Origin: Lichenicola cladoniae
Lineage (GTDB): Bacteria > Pseudomonadota > Alphaproteobacteria > Acetobacterales > Acetobacteraceae
Length of the DNA stretch: 64,000 bases
Direction of reading: 5' to 3'
Assembly (NCBI RefSeq): GCF_013201075.1
Contig: NZ_CP053708.1
Location: 1,801,501 to 1,865,500, forward strand
The translations under genes were made by a program, and so were the position numbers. The notes beneath the pieces were generated by a model. It worked only from the letters and a program-made list of their open reading frames with translations, searched no databases and had not been told where the DNA came from. This document shows, piece by piece, positions 53,774 to 62,723 of the stretch; position 1 is the first letter of the stretch, and every line of letters begins with the position of its first letter.

Positions 53774-54280
53774 ATGTCCGAGACCCAGACCCGTACCGGC
53801 TCGCTCTCCGACCTTAAGGACATGGCGGTTGCGGCCGGCGTGGCCGTCACGCCCGACGAGACCGCGATCGTCCGTGAGCCGAAGCGCGACGCGCAGGGCC
53901 GCTCCTACGCGACCGGCCGACGCAAGAACGCCATCGCCCGCGTGTGGATCATGCCCGGCAAGGGCGACATCAGCGTCAACGGCCGCAAGGTCACGACGTA
54001 TTTCGCGCGTCCGGTGTTGCGCATGCTGATCACCCAGCCGTTCCTGGTAGCGGATCGCTACAACCAGTTCGACGTGTATTGCACGGTGAACGGTGGCGGA
54101 CTGTCCGGTCAGGCCGGCGCGCTGCGCCACGGCATCAGCCGTGCGCTCACCTACTACGAGCCGAGCCTGCGCGGCATCCTGAAGGTTGCCGGCTTCCTCA
54201 CCCGCGACAGCCGCGTGGTCGAGCGCAAGAAGTACGGCAAGGCGAAGGCCCGTCGTTCGTTCCAGTTCTCCAAGCGCTGA
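53774..54280 (+). CDS. rpsI: 30S ribosomal protein S9
   Basis: A 168-residue small-subunit protein whose C-terminal tail contacts P-site tRNA. The core begins at [20 protein letters not shown], with [21 protein letters not shown], and ends in the conserved [17 protein letters not shown]. An N-terminal extension of about 45 residues precedes the core, as in other alphaproteobacterial S9 proteins. It is coupled to rplM. Confidence 0.97.
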   Translation: MSETQTRTGSLSDLKDMAVAAGVAVTPDETAIVREPKRDAQGRSYATGRRKNAIARVWIMPGKGDISVNGRKVTTYFARPVLRMLITQPFLVADRYNQFDVYCTVNGGGLSGQAGALRHGISRALTYYEPSLRGILKVAGFLTRDSRVVERKKYGKAKARRSFQFSKR

Positions 54281-54300
54281 TCGTCTTCCGGCGCGGGGTG

Positions 54301-54325
54301 GCCGATCGGCTCGGGCTCGATCGGC
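54301..54325 (+). terminator. Hairpin downstream of rpsI
   Basis: GCCGATCG (54301-54308) and CGATCGGC (54318-54325) form a perfect 8-bp stem with a 9-base loop, 20 bases after the rpsI stop. No U-tract follows. It may be a weak or Rho-assisted terminator. Confidence 0.4.
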
Positions 54326-54423
54326 ATCCTGGCCGGCGGTGATTTCGAATGGCTCGCCGGGGTGGCATTTCGCTGCCCTTGGCGGGCCGTTCGCATTCCG
54401 GGCACGCGGACGAATGGGCGGTG

Positions 54424-54558
54424 TCAGAACAGCCCGAGATCGTAGGCACCGGTGATGGCGGCGGCACCGCCCTCACTATACCTTGCGGCCGGCGAATCCT
54501 CGGGCATCGGGCCGGTGGCGCAGGATGTCAGCAGGAGCAGCATCGCGAGCAGCCACAT
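54424..54558 (-). CDS. Tiny lipoprotein
   Basis: A 44-codon frame starting at the ATG at 54558: a hydrophobic segment of about 10 residues (MWLLAMLLLLTSC) with a lipobox LTSC, then a short hydrophilic tail (ATGPMPEDSPAARYSEGG). This is the form of small Acetobacteraceae or entericidin-like lipoproteins. The frame is open further upstream to 54630. It lies alone on the minus strand between rpsI and argC. Function unknown; existence depends on the lipoprotein signal alone. Confidence 0.5.
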   Translation of the reverse strand: MWLLAMLLLLTSCATGPMPEDSPAARYSEGGAAAITGAYDLGLF

Positions 54559-54699
54559 GATCGGCCTGATGGTCGGGTCGCTTTGTTGCAAAACGGGTGC
54601 GCCATGTCGTCGGGTTGAGGGTGGTGGCAACGGACACGTGAGCCCCGCATATGCGACGGGCCACTAAATACGGATTTACCGAGGCAGAAGGACCGAGGC

Positions 54700-55629
54700 A
54701 TGACCTCAGCGACCGTGTTCATCGACGGCGAGGCCGGCACCACCGGGCTCGGGATCAGGCGCCGGCTGGAAAGCCTGCCGGTCACGGTGCGTTCGATCGA
54801 TGCCGACCGCCGCAAGGACCCTGCCGCCCGGCGCGCCCTCATGGAAGCGGTCGACCTCGTCGTGCTGTGCCTGCCGGACACCGCATCGCGCGAGTCCGCT
54901 TCCCTGGTGGCCGAGCTGGCGGATCCGCCGAAGCTGCTCGACGCGAGCACCGCGTTCCGGACCGACCCCGACTGGGTCTACGGCTTTCCCGAGATGAGCA
55001 AGGGCCAGTCCGATGCGATCGCAGGCGCCGCGCGCGTCTCCAATCCCGGATGCTACGCGACCGGGGCGATCGCCCTGCTGCGGCCGCTGATCGAGGCCGG
55101 GTTGCTGCCCGGCGATCATCCGCTCGCGATCAACGCGGTCAGCGGCTATTCCGGTGGCGGTCGAACCATGATCGAGGCGCACGAGGCCGGCGGCGGCCCG
55201 GCGTTCGAGCTGTATGGGCTGACCCTGGAACACAAGCATGTGCCGGAAATCCGGACCCAGGCCGGGCTGGCGCGCCGTCCCATCTTCGTGCCGTCGGTCG
55301 GGCATTTCCCGCAGGGTATGATCGTGTCGATCCCGCTGCATCTCGATCTGCTGCCCGGCGACGTCACGGGCGCCGACCTGCAGCAGGCGCTGGCGGACTG
55401 GTATCGCGGCTCCGACCGGGTCCGCGTCGGCGACGAGCTTGCGCCGACGGTCCTGGTCGCCGAGGCGCTGGCGGATAGCGACGCGATGGAGCTGCGGGTG
55501 CATGCCAACGAGGCGTGCCGCCACGTGCTGCTGACCGCGCGTCTGGATAATCTCGGCAAGGGCGCATCCGGCGCGGCGATCCAGAATATCGCGCTGATGC
55601 TGGGCCTGAGCGCGCCCTCCATCGCATGA
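54700..55629 (+). CDS. argC: N-acetyl-gamma-glutamyl-phosphate reductase (short type)
   Basis: Catalyses the NADPH-dependent third step of arginine synthesis. The 309-residue short-type ArgC has [18 protein letters not shown] (NADP site), [18 protein letters not shown], and the catalytic Cys in [11 protein letters not shown], then GYSGGGR and the His in HKHVPEI. The order rplM-rpsI-argC is a known alphaproteobacterial neighbourhood. Its stop overlaps the following DUF4345 gene by 4 bases. Confidence 0.94.
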   Translation: MTSATVFIDGEAGTTGLGIRRRLESLPVTVRSIDADRRKDPAARRALMEAVDLVVLCLPDTASRESASLVAELADPPKLLDASTAFRTDPDWVYGFPEMSKGQSDAIAGAARVSNPGCYATGAIALLRPLIEAGLLPGDHPLAINAVSGYSGGGRTMIEAHEAGGGPAFELYGLTLEHKHVPEIRTQAGLARRPIFVPSVGHFPQGMIVSIPLHLDLLPGDVTGADLQQALADWYRGSDRVRVGDELAPTVLVAEALADSDAMELRVHANEACRHVLLTARLDNLGKGASGAAIQNIALMLGLSAPSIA

Positions 55630-56027
55630 CTGCCCGGCCGATGAAGTACCGGCTGCTGCAGGTGCTGGTGGTGGTGTTCGGGTTCGTCCCGGTGCTGGCC
55701 GGCCTTGCCGGGATCGTGCTGGGACCGTCGATGGCCGGGCTCGCGCCGAGCGACACCCCGGTCGCGCTGGATAGTCACGTGCGGTACCTGTCCGGGCTGC
55801 TGCTGGCGATCGGGATCGGCTTCTGGAGCACCGTCCCGCGGCTCGAATGGCACGCGGTGCGGTTCCGGCTGCTGACCGCGCTCGTGGTGGTCGGCGGCCT
55901 CGGCCGGCTGATCGGGCTGCTGGCGATCGGGGTTCCACCGCCATCCATGCTGTTCGGGCTGGCGATGGAGCTGGTGGTGACTCCGGGTCTCTGCTGGTGG
56001 CAGTACCGGATCGCGGAACGGGCATAG
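55626..56027 (+). CDS. DUF4345 family membrane protein
   Basis: A 133-residue protein with four hydrophobic helices, starting [22 protein letters not shown] and ending in [16 protein letters not shown], matching the small DUF4345 membrane family. Function is not known. The start codon overlaps the argC stop (ATGA), so it is coupled to argC translation. Confidence 0.82.
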   Translation: MTARPMKYRLLQVLVVVFGFVPVLAGLAGIVLGPSMAGLAPSDTPVALDSHVRYLSGLLLAIGIGFWSTVPRLEWHAVRFRLLTALVVVGGLGRLIGLLAIGVPPPSMLFGLAMELVVTPGLCWWQYRIAERA

Positions 56028-56137
56028 GGCGTCGTCCGGTCCGCTTCGGCCGCACGGGATCCCCGGTAGAGGCCTGCGTCTGTCATAGGCGTCATCCTGG
56101 GCGTAGAAGGCCCGGACCTGACGGCTGGAGCTTTTCG

Positions 56138-56983
56138 ATGCGTACTACATTGCTCGATCTTTTGCGGATGAAGCAGGCCGGCGAGCGGATCGTCATGCTG
56201 ACCGCCTACGACACCCCGTCCGCGATGATCGCCGAACGCGCCGGCGTCAGGCTGCTGCTGGTCGGTGACTCGCTGGGTATGGTGGTGCTCGGGAACGACA
56301 GCACCATCCCGGTCACCCTCGACGACATGGTGCGGCATGCGGCCGCGGTGTCGCGGGGCGTGCAGGACACGCTGGTGGTCGGGGACCTACCGTTCCTGAC
56401 CTATGCGAGCGAGGCGGACGCCATCGCGTCGGCGCGGCGGATGATGCAGGAGGCCGGGGTCCAGGCGGTGAAGCTCGAGGGCGGACAGCCGATCGTGCCG
56501 ATCGTGCGGCGCCTGACCGAGCTCGGCGTCCCGGTCATGGGCCACCTGGGCTTCACCCCGCAGGCGCAATACCAGCTCGGCATCCGCGTGCAGGCCAGGC
56601 AGGCGTCCGATGCGCGACGCCTGCTCGAGGATGCGCTGGCACTCCAGGAGGCCGGCGCGTTCGGGATCGTGCTCGAGCTGGTGCCGGCGGTGCTGGCGGA
56701 AGCGGTGTCGAAGCGTCTCCGAATTCCGACCATCGGCATCGGGGCCGGGGCGGGCTGCGACGGACAGGTGCAGGTCTGGCACGACGTGCTCGGACTGCAT
56801 TCGGCGAAGTCGCCCCGCCATGCCAAGCGCTACGGCGACATCGGCGCGGCGATGGAAGCCGCGCTGCGTCTCTATGTCGAGGAGGTGCAGTCGGGCGCCT
56901 TCCCGACCGCCGCGCAGAGTTCGAAAATGGACGAGAGCGAGCTCGCCGAAGCACTCGCCGGCCTGCCCGGGACAACACCCTGA
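56138..56983 (+). CDS. panB: 3-methyl-2-oxobutanoate hydroxymethyltransferase
   Basis: Makes ketopantoate from alpha-ketoisovalerate and methylene-THF, the first step to pantothenate. The 281-residue TIM-barrel protein shows [49 protein letters not shown], the [10 protein letters not shown] metal-site region and [20 protein letters not shown] ribosome site (CTGGAG) precedes the ATG at 56138. It lies 20 bases upstream of panC. Confidence 0.96.
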   Translation: MRTTLLDLLRMKQAGERIVMLTAYDTPSAMIAERAGVRLLLVGDSLGMVVLGNDSTIPVTLDDMVRHAAAVSRGVQDTLVVGDLPFLTYASEADAIASARRMMQEAGVQAVKLEGGQPIVPIVRRLTELGVPVMGHLGFTPQAQYQLGIRVQARQASDARRLLEDALALQEAGAFGIVLELVPAVLAEAVSKRLRIPTIGIGAGAGCDGQVQVWHDVLGLHSAKSPRHAKRYGDIGAAMEAALRLYVEEVQSGAFPTAAQSSKMDESELAEALAGLPGTTP

Positions 56984-57003
56984 GCACGCGAGCATATCCC
57001 CCG

Positions 57004-57846
57004 ATGCAGGTCGTCAGCACCATTGCCGAGTTCCGCGCGGCACGGCGCGGCTTCCCCGATCTCGGCCTGGTGCCGACCATGGGCTTCCTGCATGCGGGCC
57101 ATCTGAGCCTGGTCGAGCGCGCTCGCATCGAGTGCGGCGCAGTCGCGGTCAGCATCTTCGTCAACCCGACCCAGTTCGGCCCGAACGAGGACCTGGCACG
57201 CTATCCGCGCAGCCTGTCGCGCGACCTCGACCTGTTGCGAGAGGCCGGCACCGCGCTGGTGTTCACCCCGACGCCCGCGGAGATCTATCCGTCCGGCTTC
57301 ACCAGCAGGGTCGAGGTCGGGCCGATCGGGGAGGTGCTGGAAGGCGCGATCCGGCCCGGGCATTTCTCCGGGGTGGCGACGGTGGTCAGCAAGCTGTTCA
57401 ACATCGTGCAGCCGTCGCGGGCCTATTTCGGCCAGAAGGATGCGCAGCAATGCGCGGTGATCCGCCGCTTCGTGCGTGACCTCGACGTGCCGGTCGAGGT
57501 GGTCGTGGTGCCCACCATGCGCGACCCCGACGGCCTGGCGATGTCGAGCCGCAACAGCTACCTGACGGACGGTCAGCGCGCCCAGGCACCGGTGCTGTAT
57601 CGGGCACTCAGTGCGGGACAGGACGCATTCCAGGCCGGCGAGACGGATGCCGCACGTCTATGCCTGGCCGTGCGCGGGGTCCTGGCGACGGAGCCCGACC
57701 TGACCGTGGATTACGTCAGCGTCGCCGATGCCACCACGCTCGAGGAACTGCAGCGGGCGGACCGGCCGGCCGTCATGTCGGTCGCGGTCCGGCTGGGCCG
57801 CACGCGACTGATCGACAACGTCCTGCTGGACCCGCTCATTTCCTGA
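57004..57846 (+). CDS. panC: Pantothenate synthetase
   Basis: Condenses pantoate and beta-alanine with ATP to form pantothenate. The 280-residue product has the class I nucleotidyl motif HAGH in MGFLHAGHLSLV, SIFVNPTQFGPNEDLARYPR, the YFGQKDAQQ region, and the KMSKS-like MSSRNSYL. It follows panB in an operon. Its end overlaps the convergent membrane-protein gene by 11 bases. Confidence 0.96.
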   Translation: MQVVSTIAEFRAARRGFPDLGLVPTMGFLHAGHLSLVERARIECGAVAVSIFVNPTQFGPNEDLARYPRSLSRDLDLLREAGTALVFTPTPAEIYPSGFTSRVEVGPIGEVLEGAIRPGHFSGVATVVSKLFNIVQPSRAYFGQKDAQQCAVIRRFVRDLDVPVEVVVVPTMRDPDGLAMSSRNSYLTDGQRAQAPVLYRALSAGQDAFQAGETDAARLCLAVRGVLATEPDLTVDYVSVADATTLEELQRADRPAVMSVAVRLGRTRLIDNVLLDPLIS

Positions 57847-59386
57847 GGCGACACACCGCCAGCGCATTGCCGTCGAGGTTGGACCGGACCGGCAGGCACG
57901 GCCCGTCCCGGTGCAGGCCATAGAATCGAAGCACGGCGGCGCCGGGATCGCCGGGTGCCGATGGCTGCAGGCCATATAACGGGCCCTGGTGGGTGCGGAC
58001 CGCCTGCTCGATCTGTCGCTCCAGTGCACTGTCTTGGCCCGGGTGCACGAGGTTGTTGTCGACGCCGACGAACCGGATCGTGGGTGCCATGTAGGCGGCG
58101 ACATACGCCATCGGATCGCCGGTCAGCAGCAGCACCATGGCATCGGGCGGCAGGGGCGGCGGCTCGACCGACGCCGCGGTCGTCGCCGGGCGCTCGCGGC
58201 CCCAATCCGGGTAGATGGTGATCGCCGCCGACCCGAGCAGCAGAACGGCCAGGATGGCGGGCGGCAGCATCGGCGAGCGTGCCTTCAGCGGCTGCAAGGC
58301 GATCAGGATGGCAAGCCCCGACAGCAGCTCGATCGGTGCCAGGTAGCGCAGGATCGAGAAGCCGGCTTCCCACAGGATGAAGGCGATGGCGAGGAAGACC
58401 AGCAGGAAGCCGGCCCGGCGCTCTCCGACCGGCCGCGCGCTGCGCAGGAAGGCGATCAGGCCGCAGCAGATGGTGGCGACGAAGGCGATGGCCAGGCGCG
58501 GATCGCGCACGGTCAGCTCGCTGACCAGCCGGCTCGGCGAGACCGCCCAGAAGAACGGATAGAACAGCGCCTGCAACTCGGTCCTCGGCACGAACCAGTT
58601 GGGCAGGTCGACCGGTGCGACCAGCGGCGACTGGAAAAGCTGGTTCATGTAGGGAAACAACGGGCTGCCGGTGAGGCGGGTCAGGTGCCACCACCACGGC
58701 CCCCCGATCACGAGCGCACCCAGGGCGACGCCGAGGCTGAACCAGACCAGGCGGATGAACCGGCGCGATGCCGATACCGGCGTGCACAGGGCGATCGCCA
58801 CCGCCGCAGCGACACCCAGGATCGCCAGCGTGGGCTTGAGGGCAAACGCAACCCCGAAGCCGATCCCGGCGAGCACGGTGCGCCAGGCTGGCGCCCGGGC
58901 CCCCGGGTCGGTCAGCAGCAGGCCCAGTCCGGCGAGCGCGAAGCAGGCGGCCGGCATCTCGCTCATGCTGGTGCCGGTGGTCGGCAGGCCGGCGACACCG
59001 GTGGCGCCGAACAGCACCGCGAGCACCAGCGACAGCCGGGCGCCCGGGGTGTCGTCCGGCTCGATCCGGCGGCCGATGAACCAGGCGATCACGACGGCGA
59101 CGGCGCTCGGCACGGCCAGCATCGCATCGAGCAGGTGCGGCCAGCGGTTGAGGCGGAAGCGCAGCCAGAGTGACGGCAGGTCGACCATCGGCGGGTGGAA
59201 GGTCTGGCGCTGGGCCGCGACCAGGTCGGTGAAACCGTGCTTCCGGAGCGCCGAGAAGGCGTCGTACAGATGGTAGTTTCGCAGGTCCCAGCTGGCATCC
59301 GGACCAAGCCGGACCGACAGCAGCAGCATCGCGCAGCCGAGCGCGGCGGGAACCAGAAGCGTTCCGAAACTGATCCGTCGTATCAC
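57836..59386 (-). CDS. GT-C-like multipass membrane protein
   Basis: A 516-residue inner-membrane protein with about ten hydrophobic helices. The N-terminal periplasmic loop LGPDASWDLRNYHLYDAFSAL has the D-x-R/N-Y-H pattern seen in polyprenol-phosphate-dependent (GT-C) glycosyltransferases and related DUF2029-type proteins. The C-terminal soluble domain (about 410-516) contains the conserved-looking RFVGVDNNLVHPG. It may transfer a sugar from a lipid donor to a cell-envelope acceptor; substrate unknown. It stands alone, with a terminator-like hairpin between it and clpP upstream. Confidence 0.75.
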   Translation of the reverse strand: MIRRISFGTLLVPAALGCAMLLLSVRLGPDASWDLRNYHLYDAFSALRKHGFTDLVAAQRQTFHPPMVDLPSLWLRFRLNRWPHLLDAMLAVPSAVAVVIAWFIGRRIEPDDTPGARLSLVLAVLFGATGVAGLPTTGTSMSEMPAACFALAGLGLLLTDPGARAPAWRTVLAGIGFGVAFALKPTLAILGVAAAVAIALCTPVSASRRFIRLVWFSLGVALGALVIGGPWWWHLTRLTGSPLFPYMNQLFQSPLVAPVDLPNWFVPRTELQALFYPFFWAVSPSRLVSELTVRDPRLAIAFVATICCGLIAFLRSARPVGERRAGFLLVFLAIAFILWEAGFSILRYLAPIELLSGLAILIALQPLKARSPMLPPAILAVLLLGSAAITIYPDWGRERPATTAASVEPPPLPPDAMVLLLTGDPMAYVAAYMAPTIRFVGVDNNLVHPGQDSALERQIEQAVRTHQGPLYGLQPSAPGDPGAAVLRFYGLHRDGPCLPVRSNLDGNALAVCRLRK

Positions 59387-59435
59387 TGGCCACCGTGCTG
59401 CAAAGGCAAAACCGGAGTCCGGCCCGGGAAACGCA

Positions 59436-59463
59436 ACAGGCCGGGACTCGCGTCCCGGCCTGT
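59436..59463 (-). terminator. Intrinsic terminator between clpP and the membrane-protein gene
   Basis: Twelve-base arms ACAGGCCGGGAC (59436-59447) and GTCCCGGCCTGT (59452-59463) are exact reverse complements with a 4-base loop, 21 bases downstream of the clpP stop. On the minus strand it is followed by TGCGTTTCCC. It is the strongest terminator-like hairpin in this part of the window. Confidence 0.8.
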
Positions 59464-59484
59464 GCGTCGTCGCGGTCTATACCG

Positions 59485-60156
59485 TCAGAGCTCGGTGATC
59501 GAGCTCACCACCTTGGTGACGAGGCCATAGGCGATGGCCTCTTCGGCACCCATCCAGTAGTTGCGGTCGGTGTCCTTGGCGACCTTCTCGTAGGTCTGCC
59601 CGGTCTCACGCGCGAACAGCCGGTTCAGCCGCTCGCGCATCTTGATGATCTCGCGCGCCTCGATGTCGATGTCCGTCGCCGGTCCACGCACGCCGCCCAT
59701 CGGCTGGTGCAGCAGGAAGCGCGTGTTCGGCAGGCAGAAGCGCTGGTCCTTGGCGCCGGCCGCGAAAATCAGCGCGCCGGCGCTGGCGACCCAGCCGGTG
59801 CCGATCATGCGTACGGGTGCGACCGCATTCACGAAGCGGATCATGTCGTGGATGGTGTCGCCGCTCTCGACGTGACCGCCGGGCGAGTTGACATACACGT
59901 CGATCGGCTTGTCCGACGCGCCGGCCAGGGCGAGCAGGCGGCCGGTGACGTCGCGCGCCACCTTGTCGTTGATCGCACCGAAGATCAGCACCTTGCGCTG
60001 GTCGAACAGGCGCTTCTCGAGCTCGTTGATCGGCGAGGACAGGGTCTTGTTGTCACCGGGCTCGGACGGCTCGGGACCGTTGGGCTCGGGCACTTCCGGG
60101 CCGTCGGGGTCTTCGTCATCCATCCGGATAAGGTCGTTCGGCGTCATGCCGGTCAT
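59485..60156 (-). CDS. clpP: ATP-dependent Clp protease proteolytic subunit (ClpP-like)
   Basis: A 223-residue serine peptidase of the ClpP family. The catalytic triad is present: Ser125 in GTGWVASAGALIF, His150 in RFLLHQPMGG, and Asp195 in AKDTDRNYWMG. Two differences from the housekeeping ClpP exist. The substrate loop is SPGGHVESG instead of SPGGSVTAG, and there is an acidic N-terminal extension of about 45 residues. This is the paralogous ClpP group found in many alphaproteobacteria. No clpX or lon is adjacent. Start at 60156 has a GAGGGAG ribosome site. Confidence 0.88.
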   Translation of the reverse strand: MTGMTPNDLIRMDDEDPDGPEVPEPNGPEPSEPGDNKTLSSPINELEKRLFDQRKVLIFGAINDKVARDVTGRLLALAGASDKPIDVYVNSPGGHVESGDTIHDMIRFVNAVAPVRMIGTGWVASAGALIFAAGAKDQRFCLPNTRFLLHQPMGGVRGPATDIDIEAREIIKMRERLNRLFARETGQTYEKVAKDTDRNYWMGAEEAIAYGLVTKVVSSITEL

Positions 60157-60427
60157 CAGGCTCTCCCTCGATCCGGTACTGGGGATCATTGCATCCATCC
60201 TGCAACCGACCCGGCACGATGCCAAGCCGGCGGGATGACGGATCCGTCCGGGGCCCGGATGGGCCTCCGGTCCGCTACATACGGTCCGCTGCATGTAGGG
60301 TGTCCGGCCGGCAGGTGAAGACCGGCCGGCGCACGATGACGACGCTGTTTGCAAAGCGGCGGCTTCTCCCGCGGGGAAGGGCCGGGTAACAGTGGCATCC
60401 TGACGCACTGCCGGAGCGATCTCCCGC

Positions 60428-61438
60428 ATGGATCGTCGTCGTGGATGGAAGCGGATGGGCAAGGCAGGCGGCACGGTGAAGCCGGACGGACAGGGCCTTC
60501 CCCGGCGGACAGGCGGATCGGCGGCGCGTATAGCGTCCGGCCTGGCACTGGTGCTGGTGGCGGGATGCGGCCATCGCGACGTGATCGATACGCCGGTGAG
60601 CTGGTGGCACGACCTCGAAGGCGGCGCCATCGCGCAGCAGCGGCCGCCACCGCCGGGAGTGGACGATCCCTATCCGAAAATCGGCACCACGCCGGCGGCC
60701 GCTCCCCAGGTGGCCTCGCTCGACCTGCGTAAATCGGTGACCGACAACCTGGTCGAGCAGCGCAATCTTTCGGCCCGGCTGAACGCGCATGATCCGCTGC
60801 CACCGCCGGTGACCGCGATCGCCGCACCGCCAAAGACGCCGGCGCCTACGGCCACAGCGTCGTCGGCGACGCTCGACGCGGCCGACGCCCCTGCAACGCC
60901 GGCACCGGCCCAGCCTGCGGCGCCTACGACGGTGAATCCCCCCGGGGAGACCGAGCTGGCGATGCCGGACGTCATCCCGCCGGCGACCCAACCGGGCGCC
61001 CCGGCCGGCACCGGCCTGGATGCGGCCAGCGTCGCGATGCCGCAGATCCCGTCGGCGCCACCGCCGCCGCCCGGCCTGCCCGGGATCGGGACTCCGGCCG
61101 AGGTCACGTATGCGCCGCCGCCGCAGCCGCACTACGCGCTGGCCGCCCGCTCCGGCGAGGCGCTGGAATTCGCCGCCGGCTCCGATGTGCTGAGCCCGGG
61201 GCAGTCGGGAACGTTGCAATCCGTGGTCGCCAGGCGCGGCGCCGGCAGCATCTTCGTGCACGGCTATGGCGATGCGGCGTCCGACGCGCCGCGCGACCAG
61301 GCACTGGCCCTGACCCTGGCCGCCCTGCGCGCCCGCACCGTCGCGGACGTGCTGGAGAAGCAGGGCGTGCCGTCCGGATCGATCCATATTCGCGCCGACG
61401 CATTCGGTCGCGGCGCGACGGCGGGTCTGGTAGACTGA
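60428..61438 (+). CDS. OmpA-like lipoprotein
   Basis: A 336-residue protein. After a basic N-terminus, a lipoprotein signal ends LVLVAGC (Cys about 47), so translation may begin later, for example at ATG 60455. A Pro/Ala-rich linker (about 100-220) is followed by an OmpA-like domain (LEFAAGSDVLSPGQSGTLQ, VHGYGDAASDAPRDQALALTLAALRARTVADVLEKQGVP). As in the OmpA-like gene at 8.4 kb, the last peptidoglycan-binding motif is degenerate. It is probably an outer-membrane-anchored envelope protein, but its partner is unknown. Confidence 0.72.
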   Translation: MDRRRGWKRMGKAGGTVKPDGQGLPRRTGGSAARIASGLALVLVAGCGHRDVIDTPVSWWHDLEGGAIAQQRPPPPGVDDPYPKIGTTPAAAPQVASLDLRKSVTDNLVEQRNLSARLNAHDPLPPPVTAIAAPPKTPAPTATASSATLDAADAPATPAPAQPAAPTTVNPPGETELAMPDVIPPATQPGAPAGTGLDAASVAMPQIPSAPPPPPGLPGIGTPAEVTYAPPPQPHYALAARSGEALEFAAGSDVLSPGQSGTLQSVVARRGAGSIFVHGYGDAASDAPRDQALALTLAALRARTVADVLEKQGVPSGSIHIRADAFGRGATAGLVD

Positions 61439-61478
61439 TCCGACCGGCAACCCCCGAAAGCATCGCGAAGAGCCTGCC

Positions 61479-62723
61479 ATGACCGAAGAATTCCACCGCA
61501 TCCGCCGCCTGCCGCCGTACGTGTTCGCGGAGGTCAACAAGGCGAAGGCGGCGGCACGCAGTCGTGGCGAGGACATCATCGATCTCGGCATGGGCAATCC
61601 GGACAGCCCGACTCCGCCGCACATCGTGCAGAAGCTGGTCGAGACCGTGTCCGATCCGCGCTCGCACCGCTATTCGGTCAGCCGCGGCATCCCCGGCCTG
61701 CGCAAGGCGCTCGCCGGATATTACGCACGCCGCTGGGACGTGGGCCTCGACCCGGAAACCGAGATCGTCGCGACGCTCGGCTCCAAGGAAGGCCTGGCCA
61801 ACCTGTCGGCCGCGATCACCAGCCCGGGCGATACCATCCTGGTGCCGAACCCGTCCTACCCGATCCACCAGTTCGGCTTCATCATCGCCGGCGCGTCCGT
61901 GCGCTCGGTGCCGGCCAAGCCGGACGACGACATGCTGCGGGCGCTGGAGCGCGCGGTCCGCCATTCGGTGCCCAAGCCGACCGCCTTGATCGTGAACTTC
62001 CCGTCCAACCCGACCGCGTATCTGGCCGACCTCGATTTCTACAAGGAGCTGGTGGCCTTCGCGCGCCGCGAGGAAATCTGGATCCTGTCGGATCTCGCCT
62101 ACGCGGAAATCTATTTCGGCGACCTGGTTCCGCCCTCGATCCTGCAGGTGCCGGGCGCCAAGGACGTGGCGGTCGAGTTCACCTCGATGTCCAAGACCTA
62201 CTCGATGGCCGGCTGGCGGATGGGCTTCGCCGCCGGCAATCCGCGGCTGATCAACGCGCTCACCCGGATCAAGTCGTATCTCGACTACGGCGCCTTCACG
62301 CCGATCCAGGTGGCGTCTGTGGCGGCACTGAACGGCCCGCAGGACTGCGTCGACCAGGTGCGGGCGCTGTACAAGGAACGCCGCGACGTGCTGATCCGCG
62401 GTCTGGCCGTGGCCGGCTGGGATGTGCCGTCGCCGGGCGGCTCGATGTTCGCCTGGGCGGCGATCCCGGACAAGTTCGCCCATCTCGGCAGTGTCGAATT
62501 CTCCAAGCTGCTGCTGCAGGAAGCCGGAGTCGCGGTGGCGCCCGGCCTGGGCTTCGGCGAGCACGGCGAAGGCTTCGTGCGGATCGGGCTGGTCGAGAAC
62601 ACCCAGCGTCTCCGGCAGGCGACGCGCAACATCAAGGCCTTCCTGACGTCGCATGACGGGGTGATCGATCCGCGCGGCGTCGGTGCGATGCGGCATGACG
62701 TGCATCTGGAAAAAGCCGGATGA
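61479..62723 (+). CDS. alaC: Aminotransferase, AlaC-like
   Basis: A 414-residue class I aminotransferase close to AlaC (glutamate-pyruvate) and LL-diaminopimelate aminotransferases. Motifs: IIDLGMGNPDSPTPPHIV, VATLGSKEGLANLSAAI, NFPSNPTAY, SDLAYAEIYF, and the Schiff-base Lys in TSMSKTYSMAGWRMGF. It would make alanine from pyruvate. Its stop overlaps the start of the hom gene by 4 bases. AlaC next to homoserine dehydrogenase is a common alphaproteobacterial arrangement. Confidence 0.9.
   Translation: MTEEFHRIRRLPPYVFAEVNKAKAAARSRGEDIIDLGMGNPDSPTPPHIVQKLVETVSDPRSHRYSVSRGIPGLRKALAGYYARRWDVGLDPETEIVATLGSKEGLANLSAAITSPGDTILVPNPSYPIHQFGFIIAGASVRSVPAKPDDDMLRALERAVRHSVPKPTALIVNFPSNPTAYLADLDFYKELVAFARREEIWILSDLAYAEIYFGDLVPPSILQVPGAKDVAVEFTSMSKTYSMAGWRMGFAAGNPRLINALTRIKSYLDYGAFTPIQVASVAALNGPQDCVDQVRALYKERRDVLIRGLAVAGWDVPSPGGSMFAWAAIPDKFAHLGSVEFSKLLLQEAGVAVAPGLGFGEHGEGFVRIGLVENTQRLRQATRNIKAFLTSHDGVIDPRGVGAMRHDVHLEKAG

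Noticed and set aside
60300-60340. CCGGCCGGC repeats upstream of the OmpA-like lipoprotein
   Set aside because: Each copy is self-complementary and common by chance in DNA of this GC content; no convincing stem-loop or operator could be defined.
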